DNA from: Cudoniella acicularis
Lineage: Eukaryota; Ascomycota; Leotiomycetes; Helotiales; Helotiaceae
Assembly: GCA_013054445.1 (NCBI GenBank)
Contig: JAAMPI010000083.1
Span: forward strand, 1 to 64,000
Reading direction: 5' to 3'
DNA: 64,000 bases
Below the pieces are notes generated by a model, which was not told the DNA's origin, ran no database searches, and was given only the letters and a program-made list of their open reading frames with translations. Within the stretch, counting starts at the first letter, position 1, and each line of letters opens with the position of its first letter. The translations under genes and the position numbers were made by a program. Positions 1 to 13,898 of the stretch are shown in pieces.

Positions 1-2600
1 GGGGGCCGGTTGGAAGCAAAAGTTGCAAACTCCGCACTATCAGTTGCTCCACGAACGATAAGCTGAAAGCGACGTAGTAACAGCACCCAAGAGATTGACA
101 AAGGTGAATTTCATAGCTGCTAGATAGTTTACGGGTCTTTCTTTACCAGGAGGAAGAAAGAACAAGCACAGCCATTCATCACTGACAGTTTGTTAAACAA
201 ATAACAAGATTAACAGCAGCAAGATCGTTACTCATTATACAGTATGGCAGTAGTGCATCAAACATATTACCAAGATTGCTTTCTATTACTGCTTTCAATG
301 CACGACGAGGTGTGGAAGTGTTGCGTTGCAGTGGAAAAATTGGGTTTTTGTCAGTCGACGCACATTCATGAAAGGAGTGTCAGGTTTGACCGCCAGCCCT
401 TTTAACATGAAAACTAGAAAAAGGCTTCACCATACAACTCTACTTCAGCATTGAACTCGTGGTTTCATTATAACTTTGAAGTGTTCCTAATAACAGCAGA
501 GGGAACTCCACCCCTGAGTTAACCGAGCTCCTATTCTTCCAAGACTCCTGAGTAGTCAATCTCCGAGCCACTCCTGAATCTACTTTGTGAAATGGAATGA
601 AGGCGCACAACACCAGAAGTACATTCATTTTAGAGTTTGAACGTCTCTTGATAGAGGTACACTTTCAAAATAAGAGTACTTGTGTTTGCAATTTCAGTTT
701 TAAATTTGCGGTTCCTTTGATATTTCAAATTTTATTAGCTGCACGAACCCCCTTCAAACGCAAAAACGGCAGGCGTCACAATAAGACCACCTGCATTCTC
801 TAGTTTGATTAGAAAACTTCAGGTATCTTCACTGCAACCAAGAAAACGACACATCGCAGAATGGTGTACGCGCCATGAGCAGCTCTGCGAAAGCGGAAAG
901 AGGGATATCCAAACATTCTAGCCAGGTCAGTTACGCAACCTACTACCTGCTGAATATGTCATGCTCTCTCATTGAACCTGCGAATATCTCTCAGCACAAT
1001 CCATGTTTTTCTCCAAGAGGAATAGAAGCACCAGTAAGGCAATCGAAGATTCGAAAACCTCACGGACGCCAAATACCACAACTCCATTCCAGGGCAGTTA
1101 AGTACCATCTAGGAGCTGGCTGCTTCCTGCTCTGGTATTCTACCATCTGCTAACATCTTGCTACACCCACCATAACACCTGCCCTTGAAAACGAGAAGCA
1201 ACTCCAAGCAAGCATACCAGGAAAGCAATCGAATTCCCTGCGAAGACAACAAACAACTACCATTCTACTCGACTCCATACATCTCAAAATAGCTCAGCAA
1301 CTACAATTACATCCCGCCACCCTCTGAGGCCGATCGACAGCTGAAGAAGGAACGTCTGGCAAGGAATGAAAAGATGGGGCTGCGACAGGAGTATAATGAC
1401 TGAGCATACTTCAAGCCTCGCTGTGCTTGTACCTCGACACATAACAGAATTTGAAGCGGATGACTTGGGAATAGCCTACTACTTCTGCACAGACAGACAA
1501 TGAATGGCATACGTGATTGGAAGAAGGGATGGGTTAGGTCTTGCTTCCTCGTAGCATAGAATGATACACGAAAGATGCCATTCCACTCTAGTGCCACCAA
1601 GGCGAAATACACACAATACGAGATATCCTTCATACCAAAACAGAGACCCTATCCTCTCATATCTATCTATCTTTCTTCCCAAATTTCAACCAAGAATTCC
1701 ATGTACAATCCCTCTCAGCTTAGCTCAGTTCACAACACGATATACATTACGGCGTAGTATAACTAAGTTTTGTGGCTGAGCGCAAAACCGCAAAACCGTA
1801 AAGTACGTAAGTTACACTACACGAGCAGGATCACGAGTTGGGAATGCGTGGGAGTTGTGCATTTACGAGATGGGGGTGGGGGCCGAAGCGGAAGCTTGAC
1901 TTTGGATCGGATCTTCCAGGGGGAGGAAGGATTGTGTTCCCTGGGGCCTGTGTGGTGACTGCAGAATCAGTGCAGATCGGATCTGGTTGGGACCGTGAGG
2001 CTGTGGAGGCTGAAGATTCCAATGTCAGGTGCAGAGGGGCAGAGGGGAGGGGTGATGGAGGGGTGGCTGGGGGCTTTGCTTTTCATAGTAGTTGACTGCA
2101 ATGCACTTTTTCTTGGTGATACCTTAGTTGATCAAAATAGAGCAAACTCAATGCAATATTGTAAGACAAGAAGAAAGTATTTTCCACCACATCACGCATT
2201 GTGAATGCTCCACACATAATAATCGGGATCTTTTTGGGAGTGATAAATAATGATAAAAAAATACATATCTATATATAAAAGGCGCATTATCAACGAATGT
2301 TCCTATCTATATACAACGAACGAACGTTCTCTCCTCTCCTCTTCCTTTCTTATCTTCTCAACTCCTCTTTCCCTCGCCTCCAAAAAACGAATGACCGCCT
2401 ACTCCGTATATAGGTATATGTGTATGCCCCCAAACACCAACTCAGAAAATGCAATGTTATGACAGATAGATAGATAGACACCAAGAACGACCGGCCTTTT
2501 ATCAATATAAATATATATTTGCAACGCCTTCACCAAGAAATCAAAACCCCAACCAACTGTCCAATCTTTATATGTATGTGTAGTGTTTGAATATCTGGAC
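1..2600. other. Intergenic, no supported gene
   Basis: About 2.6 kb without a frame that looks like protein. The short frames on both strands have low-complexity composition and no recognisable motif. The part from about 2100 onward is AT-rich with a small GATA-type microsatellite near 2463-2478. Its right end probably contains the 3' UTR of the minus-strand gene that follows. A non-coding RNA cannot be excluded. Confidence 0.5.
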
Positions 2601-3986
2601 TTATTTAGATCGCGGAGAATGTGAGCGGGGAGGGGGCGAAAAACTGGGGGACGTGGTGGTGCTGGCTTTGTAGACGTATGCTGTTTTTAACAATGTTAGT
2701 TGGCGACGCTCGTAAAAAGATTCAAAGAGGGAGAAGGAAGAGGGGCGAGGGGAAGAAGGGAGTTAGACCCAATAAGGATATAGAGAGTCAAGTGGATAAT
2801 TAGGGGGGTAATGGGACGGATATGTAGTAGAAGGAGAAAAAAACTCACGTTGACCCTTCTGCAACCCCGCAAGCCCAGACTCATGCATCATATCCGTAAA
2901 CGTCGTTTGGTGACTGATTCTATTATCGAGAGCTCTCGGGGCCAATCCATTCCCACTCGTAAGCTGTCTTTCCCTCAACGCGCTCGCCGTATCGCCATCC
3001 GCGAAGATATTGATATCTTCATAGCTCGGTTCCCGCTGTAATCTAGGCGTCACAGGCCGTGCTACAGGCGCCGCAGAACGCTGCATATTGAGAGGAAGCG
3101 GAGGGGCCACGCGCGGAGACTCGCTCATCATGCTGGCTCCCATACCGCCGCTATTCTGACTCGGTGAGGTCGACTTCCGGAATAGAGACCGCACGCGGTT
3201 TACGGTTCCGGAGCGCGAAGGCGTGCCCGCTGCTGTCGTGGAAGGGGTCTGCGGCGGCTTGCGCAGGAAATCGGACCGCATGTCGCCGCTGTTGAGGTTA
3301 GGTTGCGGCTCGCTGATGTTGCCAAAGGAGGAGCCGCTTCGGCGACGGTGGTGGGAGGAGGAGCCTTCGCGACGGTGGACCCCTAGGAGGCAGATACTGG
3401 CAATTGTGAGGATGATGCCGACGACGAGGCCCGAGAAGAAACCGGCGAGGATGGCGCTCACGGGGAATTTAGAGCAGGAGGAGGTGAGTGTTGAGGGTGA
3501 TGATGTGGATTCTGGGCTAGAGGATGATGCTGGGACGATGGTAGATGTCGCTGATGGGCTGGTACCTGGCGCTACATTTTGCGCAGCGTTCTGTTCGCAA
3601 ACTGTTCCATTGCAGCTATATCCAAAGGGACAGCAGTTTGTACCACACGTTGGCAGAGTAGCTGAAAGTGCTGTTGTCTTTAAAAGATTGTCTGGATGCA
3701 AAGTCGCATTTTGCTGGGTGATATCGCATGGTATCGGCTGGATAACTGTGCAGTCTTGACCTTGAGGACAACAAAGTAATGTAGTATTTGCAGCCAAAGC
3801 TATGCATGACGATATCGATGGACAACAGAAATCTGATGGAAGTGAAGTCCCGGAGCACTGTGCATATGCCGGATCAGGACATGTTGAGGAGCGTTCGAAT
3901 AGGTTTCGAGATGATCGCGCTTCTGTTGGTATTGAAAGCCATAGAGCTGTGAGCATAACTTGCCCGGAAATGTGAAGTCGTCCCAT
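2601..3986 (-). CDS. Cys-rich single-pass membrane protein with signal peptide (hypothetical)
   Basis: A 405-residue protein in two exons. The chosen start, MGRLHISGQ at 3986, is followed by a hydrophobic signal peptide (about residues 5-22); an upstream in-frame ATG at 4091 would bury it. Next comes an ectodomain with many cysteines in CC and C-x-C type pairs (about residues 36-132), a Ser/Thr/Pro-rich stalk, one transmembrane helix (about 176-203) starting FPVSAILAGFF, then a long basic and Ser-rich cytoplasmic tail. The tail contains an EPSYEDINIFAD segment that looks like a conserved peptide. The exon-1 frame runs on to 2763, but a good donor (GTGAGT, 2848) and acceptor (aacag, 2681) with a CTAAC branch site give a 168-nt intron; the second exon adds PYVYKAST and stops at 2601. 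The architecture (Cys-rich exterior, one helix, disordered tail) suggests a surface sensor or wall-associated protein. Function unknown. Confidence 0.75.
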
Positions 3987-6437
3987 CTTGCCACCAACTT
4001 GTGGCCGTCTTGATAATGGCTGAATATAACACTGTCGATTCTCAAACGAAAGCTGCGTCGACGGTCTTGGGGCTTTATGTACGAAATGCAAGTAAATGGC
4101 AGAAATGAATCAAAAGTCGAATGATGAAGAAGTTGATGAATGAATCAAATGGATCATGCTCACCCGCGCGGCAATGACTCCAAAGGGTATAAATGAGGAT
4201 TATTCGACAAAGAGATTCGAACTCGAGGGGAAAAACAAGAACAAAGAACAAACAATATTCCAGAAACCGATCACCTTACTATTAAGCTAGGATAAGCCTC
4301 AAGATAGCCTCTTTGTTTCCTACCTGTTTGCTGATTGTTCCACACACTTTCGTCATATGTTTTCTGGGGCGGCAACAGCCTCCAAGGCCGTGGACATTGG
4401 ACCTGGTCGTCAGAAAGGTCGTTCGCGGTCTTCACGCGTCGGCCTGTGCCTTCGAATAGCTCTCTCGAACCCAGAATTGGAACGGGTGCCGGTCTGCGGC
4501 AGCTCAAGGGGTCGCATTGTTCACAGGCTGTGGTACAGCGCTCTGCGAAGCCCTAGGAAAAGGTGCGGCAGTGCAGTCTCTGTCGGATGGCAGGATAGCA
4601 AAAGGAGTGGAGGAGAAGCGCCTGCGAATTGTCGTCGTCGTTTCGGATCGAGACTACTGGGTGCGACAAGGGTTTGCCGCTGTCTTTGACGCGCGACTGG
4701 ATCATTCGTCGGACCGGAAATTTACCTTGGACACTTTTAGAGAAAACAGACTCGGTCTCGGCGAGAGACATGTCTAAAGAAAATGTACGGGGATACACAC
4801 GGGTGGGTACGCATCGCGAGCACTATGTCTGTACTAGGTAAGAGGTGAAAGTAGATCACATGAAGTGAATAATCTGTTTGTCAGACAGTGAGACTCGGAT
4901 TGCTGCCCAACTTCGCAGAGAGATACCAACAAGTTCTTCGAGAGCTGATGTGGGTACTCGAAGCAGCCTATGACAGCGGCGAACTGGACCGCAATTATTC
5001 TTCGGCCCAGCTCCCCGCAGTCTCTTTCCAGTCACCATCTCCAGGCTGCACGTCACGAGGACAGTCATTTGACCTGGACTCCCTCGCCCCATTCTTTCAG
5101 CGCACCTTGGAGGCCAAATCCTGCGATGCTCTGCAAATGTCTGTCTGCACTGCTGCAGAGTCTTGCAAGCGCAAGGGCAATCTGCGCCCACCCGGCCACG
5201 AAAATGGCCCTCCAAGGCCCAACCGTCCCCAGATCACACGACAGCAGGAAGAACGAAAATCAGCCCTAGGAAGGTCCGAAGAACGCTGGCAAAATCCTGA
5301 AAACGAGGTTTAACGAGCCCTTGCGCGCCACAGATCACCTGTTTCCCCCCGGCCTCCGCTGTCCGTGTTCCCGTAGGTGCTCGTGCGGCGAGGGCCGACC
5401 CTGAACAGCCTGCCTTTCGACGCCCCAGAAACCATCGAAATCGACCCATTTCAACGAGAACAACGAGAACCGAAAGCCTGTAGATGATGCTGTTAATCAA
5501 ATTTCGAGAAGTAGAATCGGCGGTTGAAGCCGTTGGCATCCGTAACGTACCGATGCGATTTGCAACAAAAAAAATGTATTCCTTTTCAAGTTTTTGAATT
5601 TGACAACATGTACGGAGGTGCTGGACCCGAAATCCTTGAATCCTTCCGATGCTGGCCGGTGTGGGGTTGTTGTGCCGACCCTGGAAAGTTCAGATGGAGT
5701 GGTGTTGGTGTTGTACTTCCGTATTGTGCGAAGGTATGCGATTGAGCATTGTGGGTGTCACAGCATGGCATAAAGGATGCAATTTTGAAATTTTAATATT
5801 TGTTTGATTGTCTGCTCAAGTTCGCGAACCTAGCATTTTTTTAATCTATAATTTGGAGGAGCAATGCTCAACTCCTTTCTCCACACCACCATCGCGTCTC
5901 TCCTCTCAGAATCCTTGAGACGCTTTCTTTCCCCCAATGCCTTGAAGGCCTCTCCTCCCAAAGAACGTAATCTCATACAGAGCCAGCCTTTTGGCCCATC
6001 TAGGGAATGCTTCTGCTCGCAGGTATTGATCGCCGTCGAATCACCCCGAGTGAAACCCATCCCATCCCAAACGCCGATCCCATGGGTATGCCAAATGCTT
6101 CCGCGCCCGCTCAATGAACGAACTATTAGATATGTGTATGATGTAGAAAAAAAAAAAGCGTCGTGTTTATCGTCAAGTGTCCTGTCCATCCATTCCCGTC
6201 CTTCCCATGCTACAATTAAATCCCTTAATCCCATGCTGATGTTCCTGCCGTCGCGTCGCGCGAATCTCGCCATGCTATGCAACCAAACCCCCTGAAACCA
6301 AATGCTGGAATCGTCTCCAGGACTTTGTCGAGGGCGCTCGACGTCCTAGGTGAAGTGAAAGCGATACTCCGTATCGCAGCACTGCAGATGAAGTTTTTCA
6401 ACCTCAAAGCCAGTTGAAGGTATCCCAACCGAGAAAT
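3987..6437. other. Intergenic, no supported gene
   Basis: The left end (about 3990-4260) is the promoter of the minus-strand membrane protein. The remainder holds several overlapping frames of up to 150 residues on both strands, none with a recognisable domain. The right end, near 5830-6437, is probably the 3' UTR of the Zn2Cys6 gene. I see no RNA gene. Confidence 0.45.
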
Positions 6438-8551
6438 CTAGATCAACAAGAAATCCCAGCCCTTCATCTGCATTACATCTCGCCAGGAGACGTAGTGTGC
6501 CTCACCACCCCCAGGAGAAAATTGCCCATCGACATGTCCCCAGACTTCCCTGAGAAGGCATGCCACACGACCAAAGCTGCCAAAGTTGGCGAGCTCGCCG
6601 AGTTGCATTAAACGCTCATCGAAGAAAGAGCGGAAAGAAGACCCAGCAGTGCTGACTGATCCTCCAATAAGATAGACCCAGACAAGACTGCGGTCGAAAC
6701 CGGATTGTCCTGAGGGAATGAATTCGAGAGCTTGTGTAAGTTTCTCCACTAGACCGACGCAGCTGGCCTGGCTTGGTGAAAAGCCTGGCACGAGGCTGCA
6801 CAAGTAGATTCTGGCGGCAATGCGGAAAGCTGCGGTCATGTTCTTGCTCAATTGTTTTGGGCTGAGAACTCCATGTGCATTGAATGGAATCTTTGGTCCA
6901 GATTCGCCGATCTCAGTGAGACCGATTTGGTCACCCAGAGCATGCACGTGCTGGCAAAGCTGAATGTCGTCCATGCCGTCCTTCTTGAGCGCTTCCAAAC
7001 AGGCGATCTCGGAGATCAAGTACATCACGCGGTCCTCGCATCCCATCAATTCGCGAAGTCCAATGGATGAGTTGTTTGGCGAGAGATGTTTTTCCCGATA
7101 TGTGTGCGCAAAAGTTGGCGCGCGACCCTGAATGGTAGAGCCGAGAATATCAATCCAGGAAGTGAGAGTCATGTTGAACGACTTAGAGTCATGTGATGCG
7201 TCAAGTACTTGGCGACTCAAGTCAAGTTTCTGAACAAGTGAGATCGCAGCCTGGAAATGTTGGTGCCATGGAATATCTGGGAGAGAATCGTCGAAGCGAC
7301 CAACCGAGCATTGGAAGAAAATCATGCCCAGGGTGGCTTCAAGGATTTCCTGGTGGTCGGTATCCCGATTGAGTGCCTCGCATAGTTCTGAAATTGTCGC
7401 ATAACGGTGGCGCATGATATCGTTGTCGATTTGATCTCCTTGAACGTTCATTACTGACTTGTAGTGCTGCGCCGAAATGCTTAGACAGCAGTGAAGGTAG
7501 CACTTGTTGCTTTGCAGTGCCGGGAGGACGTAGTCCGTGCGTGCTGATCCATGTTGATTTGTCTCGAGAATGGGAAAAATTGTAGGGAGCACTTCTGAAA
7601 TGAAATGATCGAGAAGTCTTTGATCGCCCTCATCGAGCTCAATGGCGACTTGGCGAATGGTTGCTGGTGGCCCATGTGCGAAATCAAAGAGATTCATGTT
7701 CAAGGCTTCCTCTGCCATAGATTCCCTTCGGTCGTCATAAAGACTATCCCATTCGTTTTCCACCGGGAAAGATGGAAGCATTGCCTCTGGTGGTGGCGGT
7801 GGGTGGAAAGTGCTGAATGTTGATATTGTTGATTCGCGCCGAGTGGGAATATCGTTGACAAACATTTGTCGCTCGGTCTTGACATCGATTTCGTAAGGAG
7901 AAAACTCGGGGTACATCGATGCGTATTGTGAGTGCGAGGAGTGCATTTGCGCGTTGTATGCAGTGTAGTCTGCGATTCCAGGAGGCGCATTAAAATCAAA
8001 GAGTGATAATTGAGAGTCGACTGAAGCTGATCGGGTTCGATCAAGGCAGTCTGAGAAGGTCGCCGACGTGGGCAATGAGTGTGAGAGTCCAGGTGGGGTC
8101 TCTGAGCCCGGTGTCATGACTTGTGTTGTTGTGGAGTTAGTCTTCTCGGATAGCTTCTTTCTCTTGATGATCATTTTGATATTGTCTTTTTGAAGCCGGC
8201 GTTGGTCATTGTTGCTCCACCACATTGGTCTCTTGTATTCGCAGCGGAGACCGAGGTGTTTGCATGCCGTGCAGCTGGGTGAGCCTTCGTCGCACTTCTT
8301 CCGTCGCAGTCTGCATGTGTAACAGCCTGCAATGAATAGGTCAGTAAGTCAGGTACTAGCGACGGCAAGCACGCAGTAAGAGCACGCCCAGCAAAGTCCA
8401 ACGCACCTGTTCGGGAACGACGATGCATTTGCATTTTGCCTTTGGTTGTAGTCGAGTTTGCCTTAGCAGCAGGCTTGGGTTTGGGTTGAGAGACCGCCAT
8501 TGCGACGTTCGATCTGGCCATCAAGTACGAATTGGGGGGTTGAGTTGACAT
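6438..8551 (-). CDS. Zn2Cys6 transcription factor, NosA/RosA/Pro1-like developmental regulator
   Basis: A 677-residue nuclear regulator in two exons. The N-terminus carries a perfect fungal Zn2Cys6 cluster, Cys50-x2-Cys53-x6-Cys60-x6-Cys67-x2-Cys70-x6-Cys77, preceded by a basic MHRRSRTG stretch and followed by a basic linker (RPMWWSNN, then KMIIKRKKLSEK). This cluster and linker closely resemble the NosA/RosA/Pro1 group, which controls sexual development in Aspergillus and Sordaria. The rest looks like a Fungal_trans_2-type helical region. The cluster is split by an 80-nt intron (8327-8406, GTGCGT to TTGCAG) within Gly49, immediately before Cys50. The start is uncertain: I take MSTQPPN at 8551, but MHSDPNP at 8620 is also in frame. 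The protein ends MKGWDFLLI. More than 5 kb of gene-free DNA upstream fits a heavily regulated developmental gene. Family placement is from memory. Confidence 0.85.
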
Positions 8552-11500
8552 TTGTACCTGGCATGCGACTTTGGTGGGGGCAGCGTGACTCGAGCTTAGC
8601 GGATTCGGGTCCGAATGCACTATGGTGCTATATTACTGCGATGGGCGACTGGGATCTGCGGCGACGGTTATTGGCGAGACCGGGGAGGCGATTAAATTAT
8701 TAATGAGTGATGGGTCAAAGCAAGTCCAGCTATGCTTTGGAATATGATCGGAGTCGAGGTCGAGGGGGAGAGTGCGATGGGTGAGGCGGCGCGGAGAGGA
8801 CGAGGAACGACGGACGGGAGCTGTACACTTGTTGACTTTCAACTCTCGCTGTGATGAGGATGTTGATGAATGCGTGTGTTGGGTCTATATATGAAGATAT
8901 TGCTCGAAGCCTTGCGCGCCATCGCTATCCAAAGATTCTATTTCTGGCACGAATGGGATGGCTGCTATTCTGGCCAGTGGCCCCAGACTGGGCCTATGGC
9001 GACTAAGACGGTATGCACACGTGCGGCTAGAGGGTTGGTGTTCACACGGGAGTGTGGCCAGGGGTGAGGGGTGGTGAGTGACAGGGAGGAGGGCAGCAGG
9101 GGCGAGTGCAGATGCAGATGCCGGGGGTGGGTGGGACCGCAGAGCAGCCCAGCAGGGACGGACGAGGGGCTGCCCTGGTCTCAGTCTGCAGCCAAATGCA
9201 GCGCGATATCTGGATGGTGGGCGAGTCCTTGTCGTGGGGCAGAGAACCGGCGCTGGTTGGAGCCAAATTGGGCCGCACACCCTCTCCCTACACTGGAAGA
9301 CAGCCGGCCAGGGGGCTATCGACGGCCGAGGTCGCGTCCTGGAAGGGGAAGGCAGGATCTGATGTGGCTGGCCCCCTTGCGCCAGTGAGAGGGCTGGAAA
9401 TCCGGAGACGCTTCTGAGTCTCTGAGAGGGTGCTATTTTCGCGAGGCGCCTCATGCAGCCTCTGCCCAACCGCCCCGCCCCCGAATGCTGTGGCACCATC
9501 ATTGGGCGCAGAACCTGTCGTGCAGATGAGGATGATCCCAAAACGGGACCAGGATTTCCTCCGCCTTTGCCTTAGCCTCACGACAACCAAGATCGCAGGC
9601 GTGGGATCGCTGCCGGAGGGGGAGGGCAAGAGTCAATATTGTGCTCGTGCGGGCTCGCTTGAGCTCGAGTAATATCGTATCCGCAAGAGATACTTCAAGC
9701 TTCAAGCAGACAGCATCTAGCCTCTCGACTGCCCTGGCTCTTCGCTAAAGAAGGCTGAGGACTCGAGCTGGTAGGGAGGGGTGCTCGGCTGGTGGTTCTG
9801 AGGGTGCTCGAGGTAAAATGTTGGTTGTTCAACCTCCAGCTTGTTTGCGGACGAAAGCTTCCCTGAGCTCCTTCGTTCCCGCAGGGTTCTTCTTCGATCC
9901 GTCGTCCTCTATCAGAACTTGGCAGGTGGCCCGAGCTTTCTGCGGGACCATCTGCACGCCGATACTCGATAGCAGTGGAAGTGGAAGCTCCCCCGGCACC
10001 ACCAATATTCGGCGCCGTTCTCACCTGCAGCTCGTCAATTGTGGAGCGTCGTCCCGCTGTGCTCACCCCCCAACGGCAGCGGCAGCGGTCTTGCAGAAGC
10101 TTGAAGCTTGCCGGAGCTTTGAAGCTTCCTCGATGTCTTGCTCCTTCCGGGCAAAATAAAAAATAGCCTCGAAACCGCCAGTGTTCATCCTCTGAACTTC
10201 AGATGAAATTGCAGTCGCAAAAAAAAATAGAGAGTCTTGGGGTTTGCCGTGCGGTCTGCCTGGGCGCAGCGCCGCAATCATCAATGCCGCGGGTTTCGTC
10301 GATCTCTTCATGCCGAGTGACCGTGCCAGCGTCGTCGATTAAGATCACTATCACTATGATTATGATCACAGCATGGTTCGAGTGGAAATGCTTGATCTAA
10401 TCTCGCGGGTTAGCTTAGGGAAACTCTTTCCGCACCACCTTTACGCTTCAAGCTCTACCAATTGCTCAAGCTACCCTTGCGGGAAACAACTCGTCCTCTC
10501 CCCCATAGCAACTGACCTGATTTGCGCACCCGAAGTCGGACGTTTGGCGGTGAGAGTCAGGGGCACGTATTGTCCGGAATAGGAGCATTTTCAAGACTTG
10601 GGAATTTCGACCTTCCACGAATCGCCGCGCACAAAAGGGCGGTCAGCATGGGATTGGCCGCAATTCAGCCAGTCAACGATCGTCAGAGTCAGGACGTTGG
10701 TCGGCACACTTGCTTTTTCGCCCACTGGCAGCAGGTCGTCGAAGGTTCCACATCCAGAAGGCATTCGGCCGGACGTGTGACGAGGCATGGCAGCCACGGT
10801 GACGAGATACTCAGAGATTCCGACGAGCTCGCCAGAACGAGGCTGGCAGCGCGAGAGGTGTGGCAGCGCGTGATAGAGCCATGAGTGGTCGAGGGGGCAG
10901 GACGTCGTGATTGAGCTTGCACTAGCGCCGAAGTGCGGATAGACGGGAGCCAACCGTTGCTCAATACGCTAAATTGGCCAGGACCCTAGCCTGAACCTGG
11001 CTTCCACCAGGTTTCTGCACTGGCCAATTGAAGCGGGAAAGAGCGTCAAGCCGCTGCGGGGTTGATTCGAGCTGCATGAGCAGGGACTAGCCTGCCCCGG
11101 TGCCGGCCCTAGTCCTGGCCCTCGAGCCCCCTGTCATTATTTCTTGCATAATCAACGATAAAGACCCAAGCTCGGGCCTCTGGTTATTTAAAGCACCCAA
11201 AAAGCGCCGCATTAGGCCACTTAACCAACTTAACCCACTTAACCCCAATTCTCCAGGCCCCGGCCACAAACTATCGATTGCTAATTATGTCCCTTTTCCC
11301 ACCCGTGCCGTGTGACCAAATTGCCCTTAACCGCCCGATTCAGTTCTATTTGCAGCATTCGTGTCTCGAGGATTGTTTGCTAATTATTCTTCATTTCGTT
11401 CCTCCACCCAGGATCCACCCCCACACGGCCAGAGTGTTTCTTCCTGCACGCGTCGTCGTCGTCGTCCGGACTCGCAGCTCGCTCCGTCATGCTAAGAGCC

Positions 11501-13898
11501 TCGATATTATGGCGCCAGGGATGCTCTCGAAGTGTGCGTGAAGGCTTTGAGATTCTCCCTCAATAAGGCAATCGCTCATCTCGCGGATAACGGGCTATCA
11601 GATGTTGGACATATTAATGTTACCGTGTTGATTATGGGATGAATGCCGAACCTGCCAACCTGGGGAACTCATCCTTCGTGCTATTGGTGTTCTTACGATA
11701 ATAGGCGTTCCGTGAAAATCTCTTAACAGTCACCTCCCTATTACGCGGTGCTCTTGACCATTGACCAACTTCCAGAGCGACTCTCATTTCAGGAAAGTAA
11801 TTCAACCGTGCCACATTCATATCTTCGTCTGTCTGCACCGCACTCTACTTCGTAAAGCGGAGTTTGCGACATGTCATTGGGACTGGCATCGCGAGCCACT
11901 CCGTAGCTTGTAAAGACACGACCTAAAGTGGCCCATTGTCTCCTTTGTACCAACTGAGCTCAGTGCATCTCGAAGAATCGACATTCTAGAACAGCGATTC
12001 GATACCTCCCGACCCACAACTCTTTCGTGATACCATCCTTCGCCTCTCCAGGCTCTGTAACTCGACCCTTCGGACCGTCTTTCGATCTGATGGAGCTGTC
12101 AAGCTGTAATCTCGCATGAAAATTCAATCATGTGAGTCAGGTGTGGGTGATTCTTTTCAAGACTATTGGGTGGAGAGTATCTAAGACCTGGAGAAGCTGT
12201 TGATTGATTTTCGGAGAGTCACTCAAAACGTGTGAGGCACAAGTTTCCGCGTATTTTGTTGACATGTGGACAGTGGAGGGAGGGCCAATACATCTATAAT
12301 GGCGGCAAGTGGCGGTTCAAGCAAATGTCAGGTGGACCTTTTCCTTTTCATGCTTCAGCTCGCATCAGGCCTTTTGCATTACAGCTGTTTGACAACGTAG
12401 CTAGACATTACGACGGTGAAAAGTCTCCCAGTAGGTGACGATTTGAGACTTTTTACAGCCATTCAATGTTGGCAATGGCAGGTCGAGTCGAAATATTGGT
12501 GTTGGCTTCCACCGCAAGCCCTCTGCTGCAGCGTTCATGGAATTTGGAAGCGTTCGTGCGACTGTCCTGCAACGGCGTTGTTTGGGTTCTTTGTCAGGCC
12601 TGTTTAGCCACTGAGAGGGGGGCGGGAAGCCACAGCACGGCACAGCGCATGCTCCGCGCACGCTGGATAAAGTGAACCCGGCTTGCAAGCTGGGAGAGTT
12701 GGAGATACAGGAATTGTTCTAGCTCGGGCGCGTTTTCTGGCTGCGGATCGGGAATCCGATCTTGGCCCCCGCTTCTGTGCTCATGTATTGTTTTCTGAAG
12801 GTTCTCGTGTTGCGTTCCTACGAGACGAGCGCTGCGGATAGATCCGATCCAGATTCCAAGTGCCAGATAACTGTAGATGATCCTTCCTGTCTCGGCGCAG
12901 CGCTCACCGTCTCCCCTCGGCGGGCCGCTCCTCTAGTCGGTGACTGCTGAACATCAAGGAGAAAAAAAGGTTCTTTACGTGAGTGTGAGTGCGCGCAAAA
13001 TCGCTATTGGCTTTACTATCGATATCGAGATCCCCTGGGCGACGGGCGGGCAAAGGGTCTTCTCGAGCCGAAGCCGTTCTTGCGGGTGCAGTGCGCAGTA
13101 TTAAGTGAAGGCCGCGAAGGTGAGGAATTGGCGAATAGCCGTTGGGGGCAAGGACGGAGGAAGGAGTGGCGGGCGCGTAAAACGGCTCCACAATGGCCGT
13201 GTCCCGGCCAATCACGAAAATAGCAGAGACCTTTTAGGAATATTCCAGCCACCAGGCAGCGCTGTTATTGGCTGCGCGCTGTGTGCTGTGCCCCGCATGC
13301 ATATTACTGGGTAAAAGAGCAGAAAGGCCAGGATCTGCTGGGGGCTGCTGCAAGCTGGACGACCTCAGCGCCTTACTCGAGCACCAGCACCAGCATCAGC
13401 ACCCAGGCCTGCTGCCGTGGGAGCTTTTCTGGCCTTTTTGAGGATTTTCTGCGCTGATTTCTGCACCTCCAGGCCCTGCGGCCGCGTCGCCAGCCAACCG
13501 ACGACGAAGCCGCTGGCGACTCTCCAGAATAGTCACCCAGACTCCTCCAGAAGGCACCCAGTCCTTATGCAGAACACTGAGCACAGGTCACAATGCAGCC
13601 GGCGGCCAATGTCTGCGTCTGCCGGCGCCGGCATCATGCTGGCCACTGGCGCTTTGACGACGAAGCCCGCGATACTCCACTGCTGCCCAGCTTCATACAT
13701 ATACGCATGTAGCCGCCCAATTCCTCAACGCCCTTCTCCTGATGCCTCTGTCTTTTTGCGACTTTTGATATTCAGCGATTTCCTAGCTCCGCGTCGTCGT
13801 GTACACAGCGTTATATCCTAGAAAGTCACCGGCAACGGTACCAGCTAGTATTCTAGCAATCCCCTCACTCAGAGATACCCCACCTACTATCAGCCAAA
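8552..13898. other. Long gene-free region upstream of the Zn2Cys6 regulator
   Basis: About 5.3 kb between two divergent genes. The segment near 9060-9660 is more GC-rich and opens frames of up to 218 residues on both strands; they are Pro/Ser/Ala/Arg-rich shadows of each other and look like composition effects. Three copies of GAAGCTT lie between 10096 and 10127, partly in inverted arrangement. The region probably contains long 5' leaders and regulatory DNA. I recognise no protein or RNA gene. Confidence 0.45.

Noticed and set aside
3223..3759. 178-residue plus-strand open frame
   Set aside because: Antisense shadow of the Cys-rich membrane protein gene.
4190..4230. Possible tRNA T-loop (GTTCGAATC-like on the minus strand)
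   Set aside because: The flanking bases do not form a five-pair stem and no acceptor or anticodon arm is seen.
8885..9541. 218-residue minus-strand open frame
   Set aside because: GC-rich segment opening many frames on both strands, with Pro/Ser/Arg/Ala bias and no domain.
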